Positions 42,664 to 52,200 of a stretch of DNA of 64,000 nucleotides are shown here, one piece after another. The notes under the pieces were generated by a model, which did no database searches, was not told the origin of the DNA, and saw nothing but the letters and a program-made list of their open reading frames with translations. The first letter of the stretch is position 1. Each line of letters begins with the position of its first letter. Made by a program: the position numbers and the translations under genes. Source of the stretch: a bacterium (GTDB lineage: Bacteria; Electryoneota; RPQS01); contig JADJEH010000002.1 in NCBI GenBank assembly GCA_016702305.1, positions 62,001 through 126,000 of the forward strand. Direction: 5' to 3'.

Positions 42664-43425
42664 TTAGTCGTACAGCTCGATTTTGACGTCCTTGCGGTCG
42701 TAACCCATTTCGGTGAGATGCTTACGGGCTTCGTCGAGCATGGCGCGCCAGCCGCACAGGTAAAACAGGGCGGGCCGCTGGTTGGCGAAGTGTTCCATGT
42801 AGTGCTTGTGTACGTGGCCGTGCGGGCCGTGCCAATCCGTTTGGCGCGACAGCACCGGGAAGAATTTCAAATCATGTTCGCGGGCCATGCGCTCGAAGTC
42901 GTCGCGGTAGAGAATATCCGCTTCGGAGCGGTTGCCGAAAAAGAGGCTCACCGGAACATTGATGATACCTTTGGCATAACCGTCAAGCAGCATCGAGCGA
43001 AACGGCGCGATGCCGACGCCGGTCGAGATGAAACACAGCTCTTTGTCGAGCACCGGCGGCAGAATGAAATGGCCAATCGCGTCGGCGCCTTTAAGAACCG
43101 ATCCGGGCTTAACCTCTTCAAACAGATAGCGCGTGGCCAGTCCGTCGGGCACGCGGCCCACGCACAGTTGGAACTCGTTTGTCCCTTCGGGCGCGCTGGC
43201 GATAGAATAGCTGCGGCGCGTGATTTTCGAGGGAATCGGAAAGTCGAGTTGAATGAATTGTCCGGCCTTGAACGGATAGACATCGCGGCCCGGCACGCGC
43301 ATGTTGAAGAGCTTGACGGTCGGCGTGGCGTCCATAACGCTCGTCACTTCGACTTCAAAAAAACTATACTTCGGCCCCTTGCGCGGCTCGACTTGAATGT
43401 TTTCGACTAAGGTGCTCATGCTCAT
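42664..43425 (-). CDS. FAD-dependent ferredoxin/flavodoxin reductase-like oxidoreductase
   Basis: 253 aa from the ATG at 43425 (or 43419). The FAD-binding barrel has 'KAGQFIQLDF' and the flavin motif 'RRSYSIASAPEG'; the nucleotide-binding half has 'FISTGVGIAPFRSMLLDGYA', 'VSLFFGNRSEADILYRDDFE' and the C-terminal 'LCGWRAMLDEARKHLTEMGY'. It resembles ferredoxin-NADP reductase of the Fpr group. In this neighbourhood it is a good candidate for the electron donor to IspG and IspH, which need reduced ferredoxin or flavodoxin; that link is inference from gene order. Confidence 0.9.
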   Translation of the reverse strand: MSMSTLVENIQVEPRKGPKYSFFEVEVTSVMDATPTVKLFNMRVPGRDVYPFKAGQFIQLDFPIPSKITRRSYSIASAPEGTNEFQLCVGRVPDGLATRYLFEEVKPGSVLKGADAIGHFILPPVLDKELCFISTGVGIAPFRSMLLDGYAKGIINVPVSLFFGNRSEADILYRDDFERMAREHDLKFFPVLSRQTDWHGPHGHVHKHYMEHFANQRPALFYLCGWRAMLDEARKHLTEMGYDRKDVKIELYD

Positions 43426-43467
43426 TATTTCCGCCCGGTATTCCGGGGGGATTAAGGGGGTCAATCG

Positions 43468-43830
43468 TTACAGCGTATCCACCGTTACACGCGTCTTCTC
43501 GTTCACCACATTGCCCGTGTTGATGGTGGCGGCGCGTTCAAACAAAATCAGGTGTACTTCTTCGGCGGCGATCGGGCAATGCTCGACGCCGTGCGGAATC
43601 AGGATCATCTCGCCCGCGTTGACGGTCACATCGCCGTCGCGCAGTTTCATTAAAAGCGAGCCTTGCACGACGTAAAAGAGTTCATCCTCTTCGTCGTGAT
43701 GATGCCAGACAAATTCGCCTTTCAGCTTAACGAACTTCACCGCGCATTCGTTGACCATCGCCGCGACGCGCGGATGCTCATAGTCGTCAATGCGGGAGAA
43801 GATGTCGGTGATGGAGATGACGGAAGGCAT
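43468..43830 (-). CDS. Cupin domain protein
   Basis: 120 aa from the ATG at 43830, 1 nt after the ispG stop. The first cupin motif 'FVWHHHDEEDELFYVVQGSL' (metal-binding HHH and E) and the second 'GEMILIPHGVEHCPIAAEEV' (with H) are both intact, so a metal site is expected. Such single-domain cupins are mannose-6-phosphate isomerase-like or of unknown function. The ORF extending upstream to 43890 overlaps ispG and is not used. Confidence 0.9.
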   Translation of the reverse strand: MPSVISITDIFSRIDDYEHPRVAAMVNECAVKFVKLKGEFVWHHHDEEDELFYVVQGSLLMKLRDGDVTVNAGEMILIPHGVEHCPIAAEEVHLILFERAATINTGNVVNEKTRVTVDTL

Positions 43831-43831
43831 G

Positions 43832-45025
43832 CTACGCGCTCGCCACAAACCTAACCTTACCGCTCGGTCTTTGCGACACATCATACGCATCGGCTTCGCG
43901 CAACAGCGCGGGGATGAGTTCGTCTTCGGGCAGCGTGGCGATGACTTTGCCGTCCTTCATCAGGAGGCCTTTGCCTTTGCCGCCCACGACGGCGAGGTCA
44001 GCTTCGCGGGCTTCGCCGGGGCCGTTGACGACGCAGCCCATCACGGCGATATGCAGCGGCTTGTCAATCTTCGCGACGGCTTTTTCGACGCGGGCACACA
44101 GGTCGAGCAAATCCACTTCGCAGCGGCCACACGAGGGACAGGCGACGAGATTAACCCCCTTCGTGCGCAGGCCCAGGGCTTTCAGAATTTCCCATGCGAC
44201 TTTAACCTCTTCGACCGGATCAGCGGTCAACGACACGCGCAGCGTTTCCCCAATGCCGTTCTGCAGCAGATAGCCGATACCGAGCGCCGACTTAATCGAG
44301 CCTGTGAACATCGGACCGGCTTCCGTCACACCCAGATGCAAGGGATAGTCGCTGCGCTCCCGGAAGAGGGTGTAGGCTTCGATCATGCGCGGCACATTCG
44401 ACGCCTTAAGCGACACGGTCAGGTTCGTGAAGCCCTCGTCCTCAAGCCACGCGACATGCCGCAGTGCCGATTCAACCATTCCCTGCGGCGTCGGGCCGCT
44501 GTACTTATCAATCAGGTCTTTTTCGAGCGATCCGGAGTTGACGCCGACGCGCATGGCGATTCCGGCGTCAAGCGCGGCCTTGGTCACAACTTTAGCACGA
44601 CCTTCGCCGCCCAAGTTGCCGGGGTTGATGCGGATCTTGTCCACGCCGGCGTCAATGGCTTTGAGCGCCAGCTTGTAATGGAAGTGAATGTCAGCCACCA
44701 GCGGCACGCGCATGTTGCGCTTGATCTCAAAGAGCGCGGCGGCGGCTTCGTCATCAGGCACAGCCACGCGAATGATCTCGCAGCCCGCTTCTTCGAGACG
44801 GTGAATCTGCTCGAGCGTGGCCTGTGCGTCGCGGGTATCGGTCAAGGTCATGGATTGGATGGCAACCGGATAATCGCCGCCAATCGTCACCGAACCGATT
44901 TTACATTCGCGGACGCGTTTATGCCGAAAGGACTGCGCGGTGAATTCGCCCAACACAGGCAAAGCCAGCCCATTGGCTGGTTTTTCGGTACACGTTCCCT
45001 TCAGCGGCAGCAGCTCCATCAGCAT
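43832..45025 (-). CDS. ispG: 4-hydroxy-3-methylbut-2-en-1-yl diphosphate synthase (flavodoxin/ferredoxin)
   Basis: 397 aa. It reduces MEcPP to HMBPP in the MEP pathway. The TIM-barrel part includes 'YPVAIQSMTLTDTRDAQATL', 'VPLVADIHFHYKLALKAIDA' and 'DKIRINPGNLGGEGRAK'; the 4Fe-4S ligands lie in 'VACPSCGRCEVDL' and 'AVMGCVVNGPGEA' with the Glu ligand following. First gene of a compact minus-strand run to 32514, behind a near-consensus promoter; AGGA lies upstream of the ATG at 45025. Confidence 0.96.
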   Translation of the reverse strand: MLMELLPLKGTCTEKPANGLALPVLGEFTAQSFRHKRVRECKIGSVTIGGDYPVAIQSMTLTDTRDAQATLEQIHRLEEAGCEIIRVAVPDDEAAAALFEIKRNMRVPLVADIHFHYKLALKAIDAGVDKIRINPGNLGGEGRAKVVTKAALDAGIAMRVGVNSGSLEKDLIDKYSGPTPQGMVESALRHVAWLEDEGFTNLTVSLKASNVPRMIEAYTLFRERSDYPLHLGVTEAGPMFTGSIKSALGIGYLLQNGIGETLRVSLTADPVEEVKVAWEILKALGLRTKGVNLVACPSCGRCEVDLLDLCARVEKAVAKIDKPLHIAVMGCVVNGPGEAREADLAVVGGKGKGLLMKDGKVIATLPEDELIPALLREADAYDVSQRPSGKVRFVASA

Positions 45026-45077
45026 CCAATTCCTAATATGACGTTACTTGTCATCTTTCCAAACCCTTTAATCCGTC

Positions 45078-45106
45078 AATATACGCTCCCGGGGCCGAAA
45101 TGTCAA
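45078..45106 (-). promoter_or_regulatory. Near-consensus sigma70 promoter of the ispG-led gene run
   Basis: On the minus strand TTGACA (45106-45101), a 17-nt spacer, and TATATT (45083-45078), 52 nt before the ispG ATG. This is the best promoter match in the window and sits in the 254-nt gap between divergent ispG and spmA. Confidence 0.8.
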
Positions 45107-45223
45107 ACCGAACCCCCTACTCGACTCCTTGTTTTTTCAACGATTTGGGTTGTGGAAAGTTTCACAATTTCGGGGCGTTGGGGCCTCCTCTGCCACGATT
45201 TTTCAGGAGTCAGCAAGAAGGGA

Positions 45224-45252
45224 TTGCAAGTTGGCAGATGATTTCGTAAACT
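45224..45252 (+). promoter_or_regulatory. Candidate promoter for spmA-spmB
   Basis: TTGCAA, 17 nt, TAAACT, ending 27 nt before the GTG start of spmA. The -35 matches five of six bases; the -10 four of six. Confidence 0.45.
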
Positions 45253-45279
45253 AATAGGAATCAGAACTTAGGAGAATCC

Positions 45280-45879
45280 GTGCAAGTAGTCTGGTTAGGA
45301 TTGATTCTAATTGGTGTGATCACCGCAATGTTCACCGGCAAGATGGCCGACGTGACGAAAGCGACAGTGGATGCGGCCAAGACCTCCGTGGAGCTGTGCA
45401 TTGGACTGATCGGGATTATGGCTTTGTGGCTGGGTTTTATGAGGTTAGCCGAAGGGGCCGGGTTGGTGCAGGGGCTGGCCAAGTTGATGCGCCCAGTTAT
45501 GAAACGGCTTTTCCCCGACGTGCCTCCTGACCATCCGGCGATGGGTTCCATGCTCTCGAACATTGCGGCAAACATGTTGGGTCTCGGCAACTCGGCCACG
45601 GCGCTTGGTCTGAAAGCGATGCAGGACCTCAAGAGCCTTAGCAAACTGGGGGACACTGCGACGAATGCCATGGCGACGTTTCTGGCCATGAACTCGGCGG
45701 CGATCACGCTGATTCCGGCAACCGTGATTGCCATGCGCGCATCGGCGGGTTCGCAGAATCCAACAGGGATCATCGGTCCCACGCTGATTGCCAGCGTGAT
45801 CGCGCTCGTCGTCAGCATGGTAGCGGTGAAGCTGCTCGAGAAGCTCAAGCGCTTTCGCGTGGAGGAACCTAAGCCATGA
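45280..45879 (+). CDS. spmA: Spore maturation protein A-like (nucleoside recognition domain) membrane protein
   Basis: 199 aa with a GTG start; AGGAGA lies 6 nt upstream and supports it. Four or so membrane helices and the family motif 'MGSMLSNIAANMLGLGNSAT' followed by 'ALGLKAMQDLKSL' identify SpmA. The name comes from Bacillus, but spmA-spmB pairs are widespread in non-sporulating Gram-negatives where the role is unknown (transport of nucleoside-like or peptide compounds has been suggested). Overlaps spmB by ATGA. Confidence 0.92.
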   Translation: MQVVWLGLILIGVITAMFTGKMADVTKATVDAAKTSVELCIGLIGIMALWLGFMRLAEGAGLVQGLAKLMRPVMKRLFPDVPPDHPAMGSMLSNIAANMLGLGNSATALGLKAMQDLKSLSKLGDTATNAMATFLAMNSAAITLIPATVIAMRASAGSQNPTGIIGPTLIASVIALVVSMVAVKLLEKLKRFRVEEPKP

Positions 45880-46421
45880 GAGAGGCCTTTGTTGCCTTCG
45901 TGCAGGCGGCCTCGGACTGGGCCGTACCGGTGCTGTTTCTGGTGATTGCCGGCGCCGCGCTCTACAAAAAGGTGCGAGTGTATGAGGAATTCATCGAGGG
46001 GGCTAAAGAGGGGTTCAACGTCGGCGTGCGGATTATTCCGTACGTCGTGGCGATCCTCTGTGCGATCGCGATTTTTCGCGCGTCAGGAGCGCTCGACGCG
46101 ACGGTGAATCTGTTAAGCGGCGTGCTTGAACCGCTGGCCATTCCGCCGGAGATCTTGCCAATGGCGATCATCCGGCCGATGTCGGGTTCCGGCGCGATGG
46201 GTGTGCTGTCGGAGGGGCTGAAAAGTTATGGCCCCGATTCGCTGATCGGCAACATGATGTCCGTCATGATGGGTTCAACCGAAACGACGTTTTACGTGTT
46301 GGCCGTCTATTTCGGCTCGATCTCTGTGCGCACGACGCGGCATACGCTCGCCGCGTGCCTGATCGGTGACGCGGCAGGAATTCTCGCGGCGATCTATGTA
46401 AGTCAGTGGTTCTTCAACTAA
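45876..46421 (+). CDS. spmB: Spore maturation protein B-like membrane protein
   Basis: 181 aa. Hydrophobic helices at about 15-32, 50-70 and the C-terminal third; the family sequence 'IIPYVVAILCAIAIFRASGA' with 'IIRPMSGSGAMGVLSEGLKS' and 'SVMMGSTETTFYVLAVYFGS' is well conserved. It overlaps spmA by 4 nt and the two very likely act as a heteromeric membrane complex. Followed 13 nt later by the S9 peptidase gene. Confidence 0.92.
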   Translation: MREAFVAFVQAASDWAVPVLFLVIAGAALYKKVRVYEEFIEGAKEGFNVGVRIIPYVVAILCAIAIFRASGALDATVNLLSGVLEPLAIPPEILPMAIIRPMSGSGAMGVLSEGLKSYGPDSLIGNMMSVMMGSTETTFYVLAVYFGSISVRTTRHTLAACLIGDAAGILAAIYVSQWFFN

Positions 46422-46434
46422 ACGGGCATTTGCC

Positions 46435-48948
46435 ATGCGTCAATTGATTCTACTTCTGTGTTGGGTCTCAGCGACGATGGCCGCTGAGACGGCACTTGCA
46501 CCTTGGCGCGTGGCGCCAGTGATGCCGCTTCCGCCGGTTGCGTTTGGCGATTCGACGCAGAAGACAGGTGACCTCTTGGACGAGATTGCGTTGGATTGGG
46601 ATAGCCTAAGCGTATGGAGCGACGCTGCGCGCGTGCAGAACGATCTGACGTTCAGCACGACTGCGGCGCGCGCCTGTGCGCTGGCGGGGACCTATCTGCG
46701 CGCCGATGCCTATGGCAAAGTGACCATTGAAGTCACGGGCACGCGGCCTCTGAAGCTGTTCGCGGACGGCCAACAGATCGCGCAAGCCGTCTCGGCGGAT
46801 AGCGGCGAATTCAAGGCGAGTGCGGAGCTAACGCTCAACCGGATGCGTACTGCGATTGTGGTGGCCAGCGCGTCCCAGGCTTCGGACAGCGGCGCGTGGA
46901 CATTTCAGGCCAAGCTCATCCAGGATTCCGCTTCGACGATAGTGATTGAGCAAGGCGGCGCTTTGCAGATTCGCCCAGCGAGCTTCACACTGGACGCACA
47001 GATTCATGATTTTCCGTCGCTGGTCATCTCGCCGAACGGCAAGTTGTTGGTCGTCAAACGGGCGGTGCGCGAAGGAGATCACTACGAACAGCGCGTGTGG
47101 CACGAAATCTATGAGCTTGACGGCCTCAAACTCGTGCACTCGACGAAGCTCGCGGGCGTTTCGGATGTCGCGTTTTCTCACGACAGCAAACGGCTTTACT
47201 ACAAGCTCAGCACCGACGACGGACCCGAGCTCTGGGAACAGACGCTCGCCACCAAGGCGACTCGCCGCTTGTTAAAGGCCGTTGAGCGCATGGAGAAGTT
47301 TGCAGTGCTGCCCGACGGCGCGGGAGTGATTTATGCCGTATCGAAGGAGCAGCCGGAGAACACGTCGGGGTACGACCTATTCCGGGACTTGGGCGATCGT
47401 CCGACGGGCTACAACGACCGCCGCGAGCTGTTCTACGCGGATTTGCGCACGGGCCTGACACGGCCGTTAACCAAAGCCGGTGAGTTTGACCTGCATAAAT
47501 GGTCGCTCTCCCCAAACGCCGAGCGGCTGCTGCTGATTCGCAATCTCCTGCGCCACGAGCGTCCCTTTGCGACGCAGGAGTTCTGGACCTATGAGCTGGC
47601 CGATGGGGCCCAGGTGCGATTGTCGAACCGGAGCTTGCTCAAGTACCCGCAGGACATCACGTGGCTGGACGACCTGACCGTCGCCTACGCCGCCGGATCG
47701 CATGACGCAGCGCCGGAAGACACGGTCTATCACAATGTCTCGCAGTTATGTCTCTATACGCTCGATTTGCGCACGGGTGAGACGCGCAATTTGACGGCGG
47801 ACGCCCGCTTCTCGCTGAACGATGAAGGCGACCATTCGCGCATTCACTACAACCCGGCGGATCAGAGTTTTCTGCTGCATGTGAGTGACGGTGGCGAGCG
47901 ACAGTTTGCTCGCGTGGCACGCGACGGCGCGCGGCTGACCTACCGTCCGCTGAAAATTCGCTGGAATTTTACAGACAATCCGGCGATGGCTGAGAACGGC
48001 ACGCGCATCGCCTATCAGGCCTCGGATTACGACTCGCCGCGCGCCGTGTACGTCTATGACGTGGCCGCGCAGACGGAGCGGCTGCTGCTCGATCCCAATC
48101 GTGAACAGGTGCGGAATTGGGAATTCGGAACCATGGAGCCGTGGAATTTCACCAACCGGCTTGGAGAAGAGATTGAAGGCTGGATTTACAAGCCCGCGAA
48201 TTTCTCAGCCGACCGGCCGTGGCCGACGATCGTTTATTACTACGCTGGCGTCTCGCCGCGCGATTTGCGGTTCTCATTTCAGTATCAGATGTGGTTAGCC
48301 AACGGGTACGTGGTGTACGTGCTGAATCCGGTCGGCTCGGCGGCATACGGGCAGAAGTTCGCCGACTATCACGCGGGCGATTGGGGCACCGAAGCGACGC
48401 AGGATGTGATCGAAGGGACTGAGAAGATCCTGGCCGCGCATCCGTGGATGGACAAGACCAAGGTGGGCTGCTACGGCGGAAGTTACGGCGGGTTTGTGAC
48501 GCTCGATTTACTGACGAAGAGCAAGCTCTTCGCCTGCGCGGTTGACATGTACGGTATTTCGAATATTGCGAATTACTTCGGCGGCGGCGTGTGGGGCTAC
48601 TGGTACAGCGACATTGCGGCGCCGGGACAATACCCATGGAACAACCGCGACCTGTATGTCAACAACTCGCCGATATTCAACGCTGACAAGATTACCACGC
48701 CGACGCTGATTTTGCACGGTGGTGCGGACACGAATGTGCCGTGGCTCGAGTCGGACCAGATGTTCGTGGCGCTGACGCTGCTCGACCGCGACGTTGTCTA
48801 TGCGCGATTCAAAGATGAGACGCACAACATCAACAAGAAGTACGAGAATCTCATCTTGCATCGGCAGATGATGCTTGAGTGGTTCGACAAATATCTGAAG
48901 GGGCAGCCTGCAGCCTGGGAAGCACGGATGAAGGCGTGGGGCAAGTAG
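46435..48948 (+). CDS. Secreted S9 family peptidase (dipeptidyl/prolyl oligopeptidase type)
   Basis: 837 aa with signal peptide 'LILLLCWVSATMAAET'. An N-terminal beta-sandwich-like part (about 60-170) precedes a PD40-type propeller (about 180-560) and the alpha/beta hydrolase with Ser683 in 'GCYGGSYGGFV', Asp765 in 'GGADTNVPW' and His797 in 'DETHNINKK', so the triad is complete. It is larger than the S9 peptidase at 7163 and shares only the hydrolase motifs. It probably shares transcription with spmA-spmB; a strong hairpin follows. Confidence 0.93.
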   Translation: MRQLILLLCWVSATMAAETALAPWRVAPVMPLPPVAFGDSTQKTGDLLDEIALDWDSLSVWSDAARVQNDLTFSTTAARACALAGTYLRADAYGKVTIEVTGTRPLKLFADGQQIAQAVSADSGEFKASAELTLNRMRTAIVVASASQASDSGAWTFQAKLIQDSASTIVIEQGGALQIRPASFTLDAQIHDFPSLVISPNGKLLVVKRAVREGDHYEQRVWHEIYELDGLKLVHSTKLAGVSDVAFSHDSKRLYYKLSTDDGPELWEQTLATKATRRLLKAVERMEKFAVLPDGAGVIYAVSKEQPENTSGYDLFRDLGDRPTGYNDRRELFYADLRTGLTRPLTKAGEFDLHKWSLSPNAERLLLIRNLLRHERPFATQEFWTYELADGAQVRLSNRSLLKYPQDITWLDDLTVAYAAGSHDAAPEDTVYHNVSQLCLYTLDLRTGETRNLTADARFSLNDEGDHSRIHYNPADQSFLLHVSDGGERQFARVARDGARLTYRPLKIRWNFTDNPAMAENGTRIAYQASDYDSPRAVYVYDVAAQTERLLLDPNREQVRNWEFGTMEPWNFTNRLGEEIEGWIYKPANFSADRPWPTIVYYYAGVSPRDLRFSFQYQMWLANGYVVYVLNPVGSAAYGQKFADYHAGDWGTEATQDVIEGTEKILAAHPWMDKTKVGCYGGSYGGFVTLDLLTKSKLFACAVDMYGISNIANYFGGGVWGYWYSDIAAPGQYPWNNRDLYVNNSPIFNADKITTPTLILHGGADTNVPWLESDQMFVALTLLDRDVVYARFKDETHNINKKYENLILHRQMMLEWFDKYLKGQPAAWEARMKAWGK

Positions 48949-49015
48949 GGGACAGCCAGTTGCCGGGCCAGCGAGGTCGGGCCGAAAGCGGTCACGGATT
49001 TATGAGGCATTAGCA

Positions 49016-49064
49016 CATCAAGCCGGGCAAAAGTCCGGCTTGATGCGTTAAAAGACTATTTTTA
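49016..49064 (+). terminator. Intrinsic terminator after the S9 peptidase gene
   Basis: A perfect 11-bp stem (CATCAAGCCGG / CCGGCTTGATG) with an 8-nt loop, then a T-rich stretch (ATTTTTATTT) about 13 nt later. Lies in the 271-nt gap 48949-49219, which otherwise holds the promoter candidate at 49121. Confidence 0.75.
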
Positions 49065-49120
49065 TTTGTCATACAAGGATGCGGCCCGATGCAGCGGATT
49101 GAAATAGCGGGGCGTGTCGC

Positions 49121-49149
49121 TTGCAAGACCGGGCATGTTTCGTTACTTT
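49121..49149 (+). promoter_or_regulatory. Candidate promoter for the first gingipain-like gene
   Basis: TTGCAA, 17 nt, TACTTT, ending 71 nt before the ATG at 49220. The ribosome binding site GGAGGAG follows upstream of the ATG. Confidence 0.45.
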
Positions 49150-49219
49150 AACATGAATTAGCCCGTCCGGCCATGCCGACGGATTCCGCATCCACCAGGA
49201 GCCTAATTGGAGGAGTTTG

Positions 49220-52200
49220 ATGGCAAGTAAATCAGGACTGTTTCTTCGCGCGATCGCCTTACTTGCTTGCGTGTGCGCAGCCTTGGCGGCTGACGCACAG
49301 CTGGCGCCGGCATATTCGACGTACATGGGTTCGGGAGCCGTGCTGCAAGTGAGCAAGACCGGCCCGGAATTCACGTCTATCCGGTTTGACGGCAGCACGA
49401 TGGAGCGCCAGACGGTAGTCAAGGACTACCAGGGCTACGACTTCATCGGTATTGACGGCGAGGCCGTTATCACGCAGGACGGGGCGCCGGCACTGCCGCA
49501 TGTGACGCGGTTCTACCGGATTCCCGCGACCGGCGGCGTGGACCTTGTGGTTCGCTACAGCGATTATGAGCTGGTCGAGAACTACAACGCCCTGCCGTAC
49601 AGCGAAGAAGGCCATGAATTCCGCCGTGACAATGCCGATCCTCTGATCTACGGGCGTGACGCATGGTTCCCGGAGCAGATTGCCGAAATGTCGGATCCTC
49701 AGATCTTGCGCGACTTTCGCGTGGTCACGGTGCGCATCAATCCGGTTCAGGTGAATCCGGTCACACGACAGGCGCGCATCTATCGTGACGTGCAGGTGGA
49801 GATCGTGCCGAACGATCAGCCGGGCGTCAACGAGATCCAGCGCGTGCGCCGTCCGTCGGGCTTGTGGGCTCCGGCCTATCAGCAGCTGATTGAGAATCTC
49901 GACGAATCAGCGTTGGATGATGCCACGACCACGCCGGGTACGTACATGATTTTCGCCAAGGACAACTCCACGGTCAATCCGTGGACGGACAGTTTGGCAC
50001 TGTGGAAGAAGCGTTCGGGCCACGACGTGCTCGTCATGCGCCAAGCGAACTGGAGCAATACGCAGATCATCAACGAGATTCGCGACGCTTGGCTGGAAGC
50101 TCCCGACGACAGCCCGTTGGAATTCGTCTGTTTGATGGGCGATCCTCAGGCGAGCTTCGGCTTGCCGATTTCGGGCGGCAGCGATTACGATCACGCGTAC
50201 GCGTTGGCGAACACCGGCGACGATATTGAAGACATCGGTGTGGGCCGCTTCTGCGCGTCCACGGGCCCGGAGCTGGCGACGATTTTTGCGAAGACGGTAG
50301 GCTATGAACGCTCGCCGCACATGGGCGATCCGACGTGGTATCGCAAGGCGTTCCTGTACGCGGGCATCGCCAACGAAATCGCCTCGAACTATACGACCTT
50401 CCAGTGGATCGGCGACATGATGCGCCGCAACACGGGTCTCGATTCGATCTACCTGTTGACGCACAACAGCTCATCGGTGAATCCTTCGGACATTACGACA
50501 CAGTTGAACGCCGGCCGCGGCATCTTCCTCTGGCGCGGCAGTTGGGTGGGCGGCATGGGCAACGAAGTCGCGGGCCAGTGCAACAATGGCGCGCGCACGC
50601 CGATTACCCTGACCGTGACCTGCGGTACGGGCTCATTTGAGAGCGGCACCTCGGTATCGGAATCGTGGGTCCTGGCAGGTTCAGCGGCATCGCCGAAGGG
50701 CGGCGTGACGGGTCTCGGCATGGCGACCTTGGGAACGCACCCCCCGGAAAACCTCTGTGTCACAGGCGGCCTCGGCTACGCGATTGCCGTGACTCAGACG
50801 GAGCACATTTCGCATTGCGTGAATCAGGCCAAGGCCTGGCTCGTACCGACGTTTGGCGCGGGCTCCAGTTCGGCAACCAATTTTTCGCGCTGGTTCAACC
50901 TGATGGGCGATCCGGGTCTTTCGATCTGGACGGAAACACCGCAGCAGATTGACGTAACGCATCCGGGCTCGCTCAGCGTCGGCGCCCGTTCACTGACGGT
51001 GCACATTGAAGATGTCTTGTCGGGCACGGCGATCGAGAACGCGCTCGTCACGGCGTGGAAAGGCACGGAGTGCTACGTTCGGGGCCTGACTGACGCGAAC
51101 GGTGACGTGACGCTGGCAGTAGACGTTCAGACAGCAGGTACGTTACTGCTGACCGCGAGCAAACGCAACATGATGCCGTATCTCGCGGATGTGCCGTGCG
51201 CGGCGGCCAGCGAATTTGTTTCAGTCTTGACCGTCGCGGTGGATGACGACAATGCCGGCGGCACGCAAGGCAACGGCGACGGAATTCCTAATCCGGGCGA
51301 GCTGGTGGACCTGGGTGTGGCTCTTCACAACTCCGGTACATCCACGACGGTCACAGGAATCAGCGCAACACTGACGACTCCTTCGCCTAAAGCGACAGTG
51401 ATCACCGGGACGTCCAGCTACGGCAACTTGGCGCCGGGCGGGCAGGCCATGGGTGCCACACCGTTCCGGGTGCAATTGGACCACAGTTTACAGCAATTTG
51501 AAATCGTACCGTTACGGGTTGCCGTGACATCGTCGGGCACTCCGACGGTGAGCAGCTATGACCTGCAGATTCAGGCGGCGCGCACCGAATATGTTAGCCA
51601 CGCCTTTAGTGGCGGCGCGTTTACCCCGGGCACTGTGCGTAACTTGACGGTTACGGTGCGCAATGCCGGTGTCGTTCCGTTGACAGGCGTTTCGGCGACT
51701 TTGACTTCGGGAAGTCCGTTCGTGGCCGCTGAAGTGGCGACGGTGAATTACCCCGACATCGCCGTAGGTGCGAACGGCGTGAATACGGCTACTCCGTTCA
51801 GTTTGAATGCTAACACGCTGACCTTCCCCGGGCATCAGGCGCGCATGATGCTGGTTCTGACCGGCAACGGCGGCTTCGCTGACACGACCTACTTCAACGT
51901 CGCGGTCGGCACGGCCTCGGCCAACGATCCCTGCGGACCGGATGGTTACGGCTACTACGCCTACGACAACACGGACCTGAACTACGAATTGCATCCGACC
52001 TACGAGTGGTTGGACATCAGCACGGGATTGGGCACGAATTTGAATCTTGCCGACCCGGGCGAGAAGACGCAGATTTCGCAGGTTTTCGGCACGGCGCGCG
52101 CCCTGCCGTTCACGTTCCGCTACTACGGTGTTGACTACGATACGCTGTCGGTGTTCTCCAACGGCGACTGTGCGTTTGGCGCGCAGGCGTGGGCCGACCA

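Noticed and set aside
45280..46421. Evidence for sporulation from spmA-spmB
   Set aside because: The pair is widespread in non-sporulating Gram-negatives and no other sporulation gene is seen; the outer-membrane proteins in the window argue against a spore former.
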